A stretch of DNA of 64,000 nucleotides, taken from the NCBI RefSeq assembly GCF_024345835.1, contig NZ_JAGQBW010000012.1, positions 33,833-97,832 of the forward strand, in the 5' to 3' direction. The notes beneath the pieces are model-generated. The model saw nothing but the letters and a program-made list of their open reading frames with translations, was not told the origin of the DNA and did no database searches. The stretch comes from Synechococcus sp. HJ21-Hayes. GTDB taxonomy: Bacteria; Cyanobacteriota; Cyanobacteriia; PCC-6307; Cyanobiaceae. Below are positions 32,960-40,806 of the stretch, piece after piece. The first letter of the stretch is position 1, and the number at the start of each line of letters is the position of its first letter. The translations under genes and the position numbers were made by a program.

Positions 32960-33841
32960 ATGCTTCACCAGCACAGGCCTGGCTCGCCGGCGGCCTTTCG
33001 CTGGAGTGTGATTCTCAACAGCCTCCTGTCTGGCCTGCAGCTGGTGATCGGGTTGGCCTTTGGCTCCTTGGCCCTCGTGGGGGATGCCATTCACAACTTG
33101 GGCGATGTGGCTGGCCTGTTGTTTGGCTGGGGGGCTGAGCGGCTCAGTACCCGCCCCACCAACGACACCTTCACCTATGGCTATGGCCGCAGCACTGAGC
33201 TGGCCTCATTGATCAATGGCCTGCTGATTGTCGGAGCCGGAACTGTCGTGGTGTGGGAGGGGATGCAGCGGTTGTCCCATCCCGTGGAGGTGATGGGTGG
33301 CCCCGTGGCCTGGGCGGCGGCGGCCGGTGTGGTGGTGAATCTTCTTTCCGCCAGGGCCTTCGGCACCGATCATCACCACGATCTCAATCGCCGCGCTGCG
33401 GTGTTGCACCTGCTCACCGATGCCGCCGTGTCGGCGGCGGTGTTGGTGAGTGCCCTGTTGGTGATGGCCACCGGTTGGAACTGGCTCGATGCCGCCACGG
33501 CCATCCTGGTGGGGGTTGTGGTGATCACCACCGGCTGGGAGCTGTTGCGTGAATCGCTGCGCATCAGCCTCGATGGTGTGCCCCGCGGCATTGACCTCGA
33601 GGCGGTGAAGGCGGTTCTGGCTGCTCTGCCCGGGGTGGTGGATGTGCATCACCTCCATGTCTGGGCGATCAGCACCTCCCAGACCGCCCTCACCGTGCAC
33701 GTGCGTCGTCGTAGCGCCGGTATGGACGACATGGAACTGCTGCATCTGGCCAAGGAGCGCCTGGCGCACTTGGGGATTGCCCACAGCACCATTCAGCTGG
33801 AGCCTGCCGGCCCCGAGCCGTCAGGCAGCGCTCACTCCTGA
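32960..33841 (+). CDS. Cation diffusion facilitator (zinc/cobalt efflux)
   Basis: 293 aa, six helices. [20 protein letters not shown] in TM2 supplies the HxxxD metal site (here D-x-x-x-N-x-x-D). ALVGDAIHN and [20 protein letters not shown] give the paired TM2/TM5 D/H residues typical of ZitB/CzcD. The His-rich loop [15 protein letters not shown] lies between TM4 and TM5, and the cytoplasmic domain [20 protein letters not shown] ends it. Exports Zn2+ or related divalent metals in exchange for protons. The start is uncertain: ATG 32960 (MLHQHRPG) or ATG 32912. The stop overlaps the convergent pyrC by 10 bases. Confidence 0.9.
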   Translation: MLHQHRPGSPAAFRWSVILNSLLSGLQLVIGLAFGSLALVGDAIHNLGDVAGLLFGWGAERLSTRPTNDTFTYGYGRSTELASLINGLLIVGAGTVVVWEGMQRLSHPVEVMGGPVAWAAAAGVVVNLLSARAFGTDHHHDLNRRAAVLHLLTDAAVSAAVLVSALLVMATGWNWLDAATAILVGVVVITTGWELLRESLRISLDGVPRGIDLEAVKAVLAALPGVVDVHHLHVWAISTSQTALTVHVRRRSAGMDDMELLHLAKERLAHLGIAHSTIQLEPAGPEPSGSAHS

Positions 33842-34935
33842 TCGCTCTTGAGGCGCCAGGGCAGCAGCTCACCGGCATGGAACGGCACCAGCTCCGTGGC
33901 TGTGTCGGTGCCGTTGGCGAGGCTGAGGCGCAGGGGGATGCCAGGGGCATCGCTATCCGGGGATTGCTGCTCCAGGGTGATCTGGCCCTCGTTGAGGGGC
34001 AGGCCATAGAAGCGGGGTCCATGGGTGCTGGCGAAATCCTCCAGCCGGTGGAGCGCGTTCTCCTGGTGGAACACCGTGGCGTAGCTCTCGATGGCGTATG
34101 CAGCGTTGTAAATCCCGGCGCAGCCGCAGGCAGCTTCCTTGGCGTGGCGCAGATGGGGAGCCGAATCGGTGCCGAGGAAAAACTTGGCATTGCCGCTGGT
34201 GGCCGCTGCCCGTAGGGCCAGCCTGTGCCGTTCTCGCTTCGCCACCGGCAGACAATAGAAATCAGGCCGCAGCCCCCCTTGAAACAGGGCATTGCGGTTG
34301 ATGTGCAGGTGGTGGGGAGTGATGGTGGCCGCCAGGTTGGCCGGTGCATTGATCACAAACTCCACGGCATCGGCTGTGGTGATGTGTTCAAACACCACCT
34401 TCAGCCCCTGGTGTCGCTGTAGTAAGGGCTGCAAGTGCCGCTCGATGAACACCGCTTCCCTATCAAAGATGTCCACGTCTGCGCTGGTCACTTCACCATG
34501 AATTAACAGCGGCATGCCGATGCGTTCCATCGTCTCCAATACGGCGACGATGCTGTTGAGATCCCGAACCCCTGCGTCGGAGTTGGTGGTAGCCCCCGCG
34601 GGATAGAGCTTGGCGGCGGTGAACACCCCCGCCCTGAAACCCTGCTCCAGGTCGGCTGGATCGATGGTCTCGGTGAGGTAAGCCGTCATCAGCGGGGTGA
34701 AGCCCTCTGCCGCAGTGGCACCGGCGCTGGTCCGTAGGGCCGCAAGGATCCGGCTCCGGTAGGCCTCGGCGGCGGCCGCGGTCGTCACCGGCGGTTGCAG
34801 ATTGGGCATCACGATTGCCCGAGCAAATTGCCGGGCGGTGTGGTGCACCACGGCCTGTAGGAGCGCACCATCCCTCAGGTGCACATGCCAGTCGTCTGGG
34901 CGGCGGATTGTGAGGCTCTGGGGAGTGGTGTCCAT
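33832..34935 (-). CDS. pyrC: Dihydroorotase
   Basis: 367 aa. [20 protein letters not shown] carries the H-x-H-x-R-D zinc motif. [20 protein letters not shown] has the carbamylated Lys, [20 protein letters not shown] and [16 protein letters not shown] the further metal ligands, and [20 protein letters not shown] the catalytic Asp. This is the class-II (E. coli PyrC-like) enzyme closing carbamoyl-aspartate to dihydroorotate in pyrimidine synthesis. Start at ATG 34935. YqhA follows only 5 bases upstream. Confidence 0.96.
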   Translation of the reverse strand: MDTTPQSLTIRRPDDWHVHLRDGALLQAVVHHTARQFARAIVMPNLQPPVTTAAAAEAYRSRILAALRTSAGATAAEGFTPLMTAYLTETIDPADLEQGFRAGVFTAAKLYPAGATTNSDAGVRDLNSIVAVLETMERIGMPLLIHGEVTSADVDIFDREAVFIERHLQPLLQRHQGLKVVFEHITTADAVEFVINAPANLAATITPHHLHINRNALFQGGLRPDFYCLPVAKRERHRLALRAAATSGNAKFFLGTDSAPHLRHAKEAACGCAGIYNAAYAIESYATVFHQENALHRLEDFASTHGPRFYGLPLNEGQITLEQQSPDSDAPGIPLRLSLANGTDTATELVPFHAGELLPWRLKSDQE

Positions 34936-34940
34936 GGCGA

Positions 34941-35474
34941 TCAGTGGGTCAGCTTCTTGCCGCCGGTCACGAGGAAGGCGCTCAGTGCCAGCAGAAGCAC
35001 GCTGGCACTGAAGATCAGCAGGTTGGTGGCGCTGTCAATGGGCAACACAAGCATGGCTTTGAAAGCCGACACGATCAGAGCTACAACAATCACCTTCACC
35101 AGCTTTTCCTTGAGGGCATCCAGGCTGCGGATGTCGAGCAAGCCATTGGCGCCCGTATCTCCAGGCTTACGTGCCGCTTCGATATCCGAGATCAGCAGTT
35201 CGTAAACGCCATAGCCGAAGATCAGCAGGGCAATGCCGATCAGATAGAGATCCACGCCTCCCACCAGCACCCCGAGAAGCTTCGCGATGCTCTTGCTGTC
35301 GTCCGGAGCGGAATCTGCCAGCAACAGCAAGGCGTGCACAATCTCTCGGGTGCCGCAGATGAAGGAGGCTGCCGTGCTCACCAGACTCATCACCACCGGC
35401 ACGATCGAGATCAGCCGGAACTTCCACAGCCAGCGCTCGAAGCGGCGTTCCAGGGCGGATGAACTGCGACCCAT
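34941..35474 (-). CDS. YqhA family (UPF0114) membrane protein
   Basis: 177 aa, four hydrophobic helices. [20 protein letters not shown] starts TM1. [20 protein letters not shown] is the conserved central helix with the D-x-Y-L-x-G-x-x-L-L-x-F-G-x-G-x-Y-E pattern, and [20 protein letters not shown] lies at TM3. The family is widespread, linked to stress, with unknown function. Start ATG at 35474. It shares direction with pyrC, 5 bases apart, and may be transcribed with it. Confidence 0.85.
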   Translation of the reverse strand: MGRSSSALERRFERWLWKFRLISIVPVVMSLVSTAASFICGTREIVHALLLLADSAPDDSKSIAKLLGVLVGGVDLYLIGIALLIFGYGVYELLISDIEAARKPGDTGANGLLDIRSLDALKEKLVKVIVVALIVSAFKAMLVLPIDSATNLLIFSASVLLLALSAFLVTGGKKLTH

Positions 35475-35672
35475 GCCGTGTCGAATGCCTGGCTTGACCC
35501 TAGGCCGCGGCGCTGTTCGGGCTGATGCTTCCAGGGGCTGAGAGCGATGGCCAGCCAATCCGACGGGGCCATCGCCATCACACGGAAGCCACCCCCATGG
35601 GGATTCGGGTGGAGGGGTGCACCGCCGCAACCTTGCGCGCGGCCCTGCTGACTTGATTGCCAGAATCCGGCG

Positions 35673-36371
35673 ATGCTTCCTTTTCACTGGCTCACCCAGA
35701 CCATTGCACTCGGTTTGGGGATTGCCTTCAGCCCCATCAACATCGCCCTGGTGGCCTTGCTGTTGCTGGGGCGCCAGCCCTTGCTGCGCTGCGCCACTTA
35801 TCTCAGCGGCTGGATGCTCGCCAATGGCGGTGCCCTCTGCGCGGTGGTGCTGGTGGGGGGGCGCTTCAGTTGGGCCATGCACCTGGGCACCCGCGGCCAG
35901 GTGCTGATGGATCTGATCGGCGCCGGTGCCTTGATCGGCCTGGGGCTGTTCCAGCTCACCCCGGCGGTGACCCTGGGCGAGGAGGGCTGGGCCATGCAAC
36001 TAATGGGCCAGTTGCCCGAGCTGGACTGGTTGCCCCTGATGGGCCTAGGGGCAGGCTGTGCCCTGGTGAGCCCCGAGAACCTGGTGTTCTATGTCAAGGA
36101 GGGCGGCATGTTGCTCTCCAATCACACCGGGCTGCGGGGGGATCTCGAGGTGGGCCTGGTGTTTGTGGCTGTCACCACGTCGTTGCTGTTGTTGCCTCCG
36201 CTGTTGTGGCTCTTCAGTGGCGGCCGTCTGCGCGAACCGCTCACGCGCCTCAACGATTGGTTGGTGCACCGTGCCGAATGGCTCGTGGGTGTGTTTGCCC
36301 TGGTGCTGGGGCTCTACCTCGGCTGGCAGGGCATTGAAGGCCTCTCTCAGCTCACGGCGGTGGTCAGCTGA
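35673..36371 (+). CDS. GAP/Sap-type six-helix membrane protein
   Basis: 232 aa, six helices. LGLGIAFSPINIALVALLLL is the first helix with the SPINI motif, and the mid-protein LMGLGAGCALVSPENLVFYV repeats the theme. This internal twofold repeat with a conserved S-P-x-N motif is that of the GAP family (Sap-type, named after mycobacterial glycopeptidolipid exporter proteins), distant relatives of LysE exporters. The transported molecule is unknown. Promoter probably in the 200 bases upstream, shared divergently with YqhA. Confidence 0.75.
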   Translation: MLPFHWLTQTIALGLGIAFSPINIALVALLLLGRQPLLRCATYLSGWMLANGGALCAVVLVGGRFSWAMHLGTRGQVLMDLIGAGALIGLGLFQLTPAVTLGEEGWAMQLMGQLPELDWLPLMGLGAGCALVSPENLVFYVKEGGMLLSNHTGLRGDLEVGLVFVAVTTSLLLLPPLLWLFSGGRLREPLTRLNDWLVHRAEWLVGVFALVLGLYLGWQGIEGLSQLTAVVS

Positions 36372-36467
36372 GGGGGCTGATCCCGAGGGCCACCGCTGGC
36401 TCTGCATCCGATGACGCTCCAGCCCAGGGGATCTGCTGGCAAACTGCGCCGAACGTCCTAGGGCCCA

Positions 36468-37532
36468 ATGCCTCTGCTGCGCAGACTTGCCGCATCGCTT
36501 CCCCTGATGGTCTCGTTGGCCCTGGTGGGTTGTGCCAGTGATGGCGGTGGTGGGATTCAGAGCCAGAAGCTCGCCACCATCAAGGCCCGCGGCAAGTTGA
36601 TCTGCGGCGTGGATGGCAAGTTGCCGGGATTCAGTTTTGTTGGGTCGGACGGGCAGTACACCGGCCTCGATGCGGATGTGTGCAAGGCCACGGCCGCTGC
36701 CCTGTTCGGTGATCCCAGCAAGGTGGACTACCGCGACCTCAATTCCAGCGAGCGTTTTGCCGCTCTAGCCAGTGGCGAGGTGGATCTGCTCTCCAGGAAC
36801 ACCACGGAAACCCTCAGCCGCGATGCAGCCGGTGGTAACGGCCTCAGCTTTGCGCCCACCACCTTCTATGACGGCCAGGGCGTCATGACGCCCAACGCCA
36901 GCGGCGTGAAGGCCCTGAAGGATCTGGCCGGCAAGCCTATCTGCGTGGAGAGCGGCACCACCACCGAGCTCAACCTTGCTGATCGCATGCGCGAGCTCAA
37001 GGCTGCCTACACCCCCCTCAAGTTTCAGACCGGCGACCAGACCTACGCCGCCTATCTGCAAGGGCGTTGCGTTGCCGTGACCAGCGACCGCTCCCAATTG
37101 GCGGCCAAGCGCACCAGCTTCCCAGATCCGGCTGGTCACACCCTGCTGCCGGAGGTGCTCAGCAAGGAGCCCCTCACCCCAGCCACCACCAATGCCGATC
37201 CCGCCTGGGCCGATGCGGTGCGCTGGACCATCTATGCCCTGATGCAGGCAGAGGAGCTGGGCATCACCCAGGCCAACATCGACGCCAAGTTGGCTGAGGC
37301 CAAGGCCAACCCCAACCAGGCCGACCTGCGGCGTTTCCTGGGGGTGGAGGGAGAGTTCGGCAAACAGCTGGGCCTGCCCGCTGACTTTGTGGTGAAGGCG
37401 GTGAAGGCCACCGGAAACTACGGCGAGATCTTTGAGCGCAACGTGGGTATGGGCTCCAAGCTCAAGCTGGAGCGCGGTTCCAACCGCCAGTGGAAGGAGG
37501 GCGGCCTGATCTATTCGCCCCCGTTCCGCTGA
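36468..37532 (+). CDS. Amino-acid ABC transporter, substrate-binding lipoprotein
   Basis: 354 aa. The signal peptide LMVSLALVGCASDGG gives a lipobox LVGC with Cys at residue 22. Mature part: LATIKARGKLICGVDGKLPG, then FSFVGSDGQYTGLDADVCKA and the polar amino-acid-binding motif SSERFAALASGEVDLLSRNT. It is of the AapJ/BztA/NatF class that binds acidic and neutral L-amino acids. The next three genes complete the transporter; each overlaps by 1 to 4 bases, forming one operon. The TGA of this gene overlaps the next ATG. Confidence 0.9.
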   Translation: MPLLRRLAASLPLMVSLALVGCASDGGGGIQSQKLATIKARGKLICGVDGKLPGFSFVGSDGQYTGLDADVCKATAAALFGDPSKVDYRDLNSSERFAALASGEVDLLSRNTTETLSRDAAGGNGLSFAPTTFYDGQGVMTPNASGVKALKDLAGKPICVESGTTTELNLADRMRELKAAYTPLKFQTGDQTYAAYLQGRCVAVTSDRSQLAAKRTSFPDPAGHTLLPEVLSKEPLTPATTNADPAWADAVRWTIYALMQAEELGITQANIDAKLAEAKANPNQADLRRFLGVEGEFGKQLGLPADFVVKAVKATGNYGEIFERNVGMGSKLKLERGSNRQWKEGGLIYSPPFR

Positions 37533-38533
37533 TGCCCCCGTCGTCGGTTTCAGCCGTAACCCCCTGGTGGCGCAACCGCCGCTTGATCCCCGGGATCGTG
37601 CAGGCGGCCGTTGGCCTGGTGGTGCTGGTGGTGGTGGCTTTCCTGGTGGGCAACCTGGTGCGCAACCTCACCGCCGCCGGGCTGCTGCTCAGTTGGAGCT
37701 GGCTGGGCAATCCAGCCGGTTTCGATGTGTCTGAAACCCTGTTGCCCTTTGACGCCAGCCTTCCCTACTGGCGGGCCCTACTGGCGGGCCTGGTGAACAC
37801 CCTGCGGGTGGTGCTGCTGGGGCTGGTTGGGGCCACGTTGTTCGGCACGGCCGTGGGCATGGCCTCCTTCAGTTCCAACGGTTTGCTCAAGCGGCTGGCC
37901 CGGATCTATGTGGAGCTGATCCGCAACATCCCCCTGCTGCTGCAGTTGGTGTTCTGGTACTTCGTGGTGTTCCTGGCTCTGCCCAATGGCACCAGTGCCA
38001 TTCAGCTGCCGGGGCTGGTGTTGGCCAAATCGGGCCTGTATCTGGCCTGGTTCAGTGATCTCTGGCACTTGCAGTGGCAGGGGCCCCATCTCGATGGCGG
38101 GGTGTGGCATGCGCCGCTGCGGCTCACGGTGGAGTTCGGCGCCCTGCTCACGGGCCTCGTGGTGTACACCGCCGCTTTCATCGCTGAGGTGGTTCGGGGC
38201 GGTGTGGCCTCGGTGCCGAAGGGCCAGTGGGAAGCCGCCAACTCCCTGGGCTTCAACCCCCTGCAGACCCTGCAGCGCATCGTGCTGCCCCAGGCCCTGC
38301 GGGTGATTGTTCCGGGTCTCAACAGCCAGTACATCTCCCTGGCCAAGAACTCTTCCCTGGCCGTGGCTTGCGGCTATGCCGATCTCTATTCCGTGGCGGA
38401 AACCACCCTCAACCAGACCGGCCGGGCCGTGGAGGTGGTGCTGGTGCTGCTGGGTTCCTACCTGGTGATCGATCTGGTGATCTCGGCCCTGATGAATGGC
38501 CTGAACCGCATGGTGCAACTGAAGGAACGCTGA
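37532..38533 (+). CDS. Amino-acid ABC transporter, permease 1 (AapQ/BztB-like)
   Basis: 333 aa, about eight helices. Long N-terminal part with TM1 near residue 30, then GLVNTLRVVLLGLVGATLFG and the pair IYVELIRNIPLLLQLVFWYF and AAFIAEVVRGGVASVPKGQW. QRIVLPQALRVIVPGLNSQY is the EAA cytoplasmic loop that contacts the ATPase. Architecture and length follow the AapQ/BztB/NatG type, with a large insert in the third region, not simple HisQ-type permeases. It forms a heterodimer with the next gene. Confidence 0.9.
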   Translation: MPPSSVSAVTPWWRNRRLIPGIVQAAVGLVVLVVVAFLVGNLVRNLTAAGLLLSWSWLGNPAGFDVSETLLPFDASLPYWRALLAGLVNTLRVVLLGLVGATLFGTAVGMASFSSNGLLKRLARIYVELIRNIPLLLQLVFWYFVVFLALPNGTSAIQLPGLVLAKSGLYLAWFSDLWHLQWQGPHLDGGVWHAPLRLTVEFGALLTGLVVYTAAFIAEVVRGGVASVPKGQWEAANSLGFNPLQTLQRIVLPQALRVIVPGLNSQYISLAKNSSLAVACGYADLYSVAETTLNQTGRAVEVVLVLLGSYLVIDLVISALMNGLNRMVQLKER

Positions 38534-39756
38534 TGCGAACGGCTCTCCCCTCCTCTCCCCTTCAGCGGCTGCGCCGTGAGCTGTTCTCCAGCCCCCTGGA
38601 TGGCCTGATCTCCATTGGCCTGATCGGGTTTCTGCTGGCGGTGGCCATTGCCCTGGTGAAGTGGGCCCTGTTTCAGGCCCAATGGGCCGTGCTGCAGGCC
38701 AACAGCACCCTGTTTGCCGTGGGGCGTTACCCCCTCGAGCAGCAGTGGCGCCTCTGGTTGCTCACCACCCTCCTGGTGGGGGCCACTGGCTTGAGCTGGG
38801 GGTTGCTGCGGGGGCTGCCGCGGCTCGATCGGGTGGATCAGCTCTGGCCGCGCAACGACCGCATCGCCGTGGCGGTGGTGCTGGCCCTGGCCGTGTTGGC
38901 CCCCCTCTTTCTCAAGCTCAGCCTCGCCATTCAGCTGCGCTGGTGGCTGGAGGCCGCCCTGCTGGTGGCGACGCGCTGGGCGGCGGGTCGCTGGGCCCTG
39001 CGCATCCCGCCGCCTGCTCGCCGGCTGGTGCCGCTGATCTGGCCCCTCCTCTACTTCGCGGGCATGGTGCTGATCAGTGGTGGCCTGGGCTTGATCCAGG
39101 TGTCCCCTTCGGAATGGGGCGGCCTGCTGCTCACTCTCGTGGAGTCCAGCTTTGCCATCCTGTTGTGCTTCCCCCTTGGGATCCTGCTGGCCCTAGGCCG
39201 CCGCAGCGAGCTGCCACTGCTGCGCTGGAGCTCGGTGGTGTACATCGAGTTCATCCGCGGGGCGCCGTTGATCACCCTGTTGTTCTTGGGCCAGAACATC
39301 CTGGGATTCCTGCTGCCCGGTGGCCTGGCGCCTGATCGGGTGTGGCGGGCGGCCTGGGTACTCACCTTCTTCGCCGCTGCCTACGTGGCGGAAGCCGTTC
39401 GGGCCGGCCTGGCCTCCCTGCCCAAGGGCCAGCTGGAGGCCGCTCGCTCCCTGGGCTTGCCCTTGCCCCAGGCCCTGATCCATGTGGTGCTGCCCCAGGC
39501 GCTGCGGGTGGCCCTCCCAGCCACCGTTGGCCAGTTCATCTCCCTGCTTCAGGACACCACGCTGTTGTCGCTGATTGGCCTGTTGGATCTGCTCGGCACG
39601 GCCCGCACGGTGATGGCCAATCCGGCTTTCCTGGGCAGGAACGCCGAGGTGTACCTGGTGCTGGCCCTGTTGTTCTGGTGCGGTTGCGCCGCCCTCGGCC
39701 TGGGTAGCCGTGCCCTTGAAACCCGCCTCAACCCCACCGCCAACCCCGCCCGATGA
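38533..39756 (+). CDS. Amino-acid ABC transporter, permease 2 (AapM/BztC-like)
   Basis: 407 aa. A hydrophobic N-terminal half with five or more helices, then the permease core: LLTLVESSFAILLCFPLGIL, VVYIEFIRGAPLITLLFLGQ, YVAEAVRAGLASLPKGQLEA, IHVVLPQALRVALPATVGQF (EAA loop) and LQDTTLLSLIGLLDLLGTAR. Length fits AapM/BztC. The ATG sits on the TGA of permease 1. Its own stop overlaps the start of the ATPase gene by four bases. Confidence 0.9.
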   Translation: MRTALPSSPLQRLRRELFSSPLDGLISIGLIGFLLAVAIALVKWALFQAQWAVLQANSTLFAVGRYPLEQQWRLWLLTTLLVGATGLSWGLLRGLPRLDRVDQLWPRNDRIAVAVVLALAVLAPLFLKLSLAIQLRWWLEAALLVATRWAAGRWALRIPPPARRLVPLIWPLLYFAGMVLISGGLGLIQVSPSEWGGLLLTLVESSFAILLCFPLGILLALGRRSELPLLRWSSVVYIEFIRGAPLITLLFLGQNILGFLLPGGLAPDRVWRAAWVLTFFAAAYVAEAVRAGLASLPKGQLEAARSLGLPLPQALIHVVLPQALRVALPATVGQFISLLQDTTLLSLIGLLDLLGTARTVMANPAFLGRNAEVYLVLALLFWCGCAALGLGSRALETRLNPTANPAR

Positions 39757-40523
39757 CCAGCACCCCTGCCAGCGCCGGCTCCGCCCCCGGGGCCGTGATG
39801 ATTGAGGCCCGTGGGGTCGAGAAGTGGTACCCCAACGGCTTCCACGCCCTGCGTGGCGTGGATCTCAGCGTTCACCAGGGGGAAGTGGTGGTGATCATGG
39901 GGCCCTCCGGTTCAGGCAAGAGCACCTTCATCCGTACCTTCAACGCCCTTGAGGATTTCCAGAAGGGATCCATCTGGGTGGATGGCATGGAACTCACCGA
40001 CGACGTCCGCAACATCGATGCGATCCGCCAGGAGGTGGGCATGGTGTTCCAGCAGTTCAACCTGTTCCCTCACCTCACGGTGTTGGAGAACCTCACCCTT
40101 GCTCCGGTGCTGGTGCGCAAGCGCTCCAAGGCTGTGGTGGAGCGCCAGGCCCTGGAGTTGCTGGAGCGGGTGGGCATCGCTGAGCAGGCCCATAAACATC
40201 CCGGTCAGCTCTCGGGAGGCCAGCAGCAGCGCGTGGCGATCGCCCGCTCGCTCTGCATGGAACCGCGGATCATGCTGTTCGATGAACCCACCAGTGCCCT
40301 CGACCCCGAGATGGTGCAGGAGGTGCTCGAGGTGATGCAGGAGCTAGCCCGCGAGGGCATGACCATGGTGGTGGTGACCCACGAGGTGCGCTTCGCCCGC
40401 CAGGTGGCCAGTCGCGTGGTGTTGATGGCCGATGGCCAGGTGGTGGAGATGGCCGCGCCGGACCAGTTCTTCACCAACCCCCGCCACGAGCGCAGCCGGC
40501 AGTTCCTCAGGCAGATCGCCTGA
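39753..40523 (+). CDS. Amino-acid ABC transporter, ATP-binding protein
   Basis: 256 aa. Walker A GPSGSGKSTF (residues 50-59), Q-loop MVFQQFNLFPHLTVLENLTL, signature [20 protein letters not shown], Walker B IMLFDEPTSALDPEM and the H-loop MVVVTHEVRFARQVA. Closest to AapP/BztD/BgtA. In Anabaena the comparable ATPase (BgtA) serves more than one amino-acid permease; whether this one is shared is unknown. It ends the four-gene operon. Confidence 0.95.
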   Translation: MTSTPASAGSAPGAVMIEARGVEKWYPNGFHALRGVDLSVHQGEVVVIMGPSGSGKSTFIRTFNALEDFQKGSIWVDGMELTDDVRNIDAIRQEVGMVFQQFNLFPHLTVLENLTLAPVLVRKRSKAVVERQALELLERVGIAEQAHKHPGQLSGGQQQRVAIARSLCMEPRIMLFDEPTSALDPEMVQEVLEVMQELAREGMTMVVVTHEVRFARQVASRVVLMADGQVVEMAAPDQFFTNPRHERSRQFLRQIA

Positions 40524-40584
40524 GCGGGGCACTTGTCAGTAGATCCCTACACTCTGGTCATTGGTAAGCCGCGGAGGCGGTGCC

Positions 40585-40800
40585 ATGGCTGATCGCGGCA
40601 TTCATCCATCCGTGGGTTCTCCGTCCGGTCATGACGACGCGGACGCAGCGGCCTCGGAGCGCATCACCGGCCAGCTCGGACGTTTGATTCCGCTTGTGAA
40701 CGGTCCGGCTCGCATCGCCGGTGTGAACCGTTCCGTGTGCACTGCCTCTTTGGCCTCGTTGCTGAGCTGGGATGACGACGGCCAGCTGGCCGTTGATTAG
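40585..40800 (+). CDS. Small hypothetical protein, 71 aa
   Basis: From the ATG at 40585: MADRGIHPSVGSPSGHDDAD, then AAASERITGQLGRLIPLVNG, then PARIAGVNRSVCTASLASLL and SWDDDGQLAVD. Polar, acidic N- and C-termini and an amphipathic centre. The family is not recognised. Six bases separate it from the selD fusion gene, so it may share that transcript. The GTG at 40561 is a less likely start. Confidence 0.5.
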   Translation: MADRGIHPSVGSPSGHDDADAAASERITGQLGRLIPLVNGPARIAGVNRSVCTASLASLLSWDDDGQLAVD

Positions 40801-40806
40801 GCCGCG

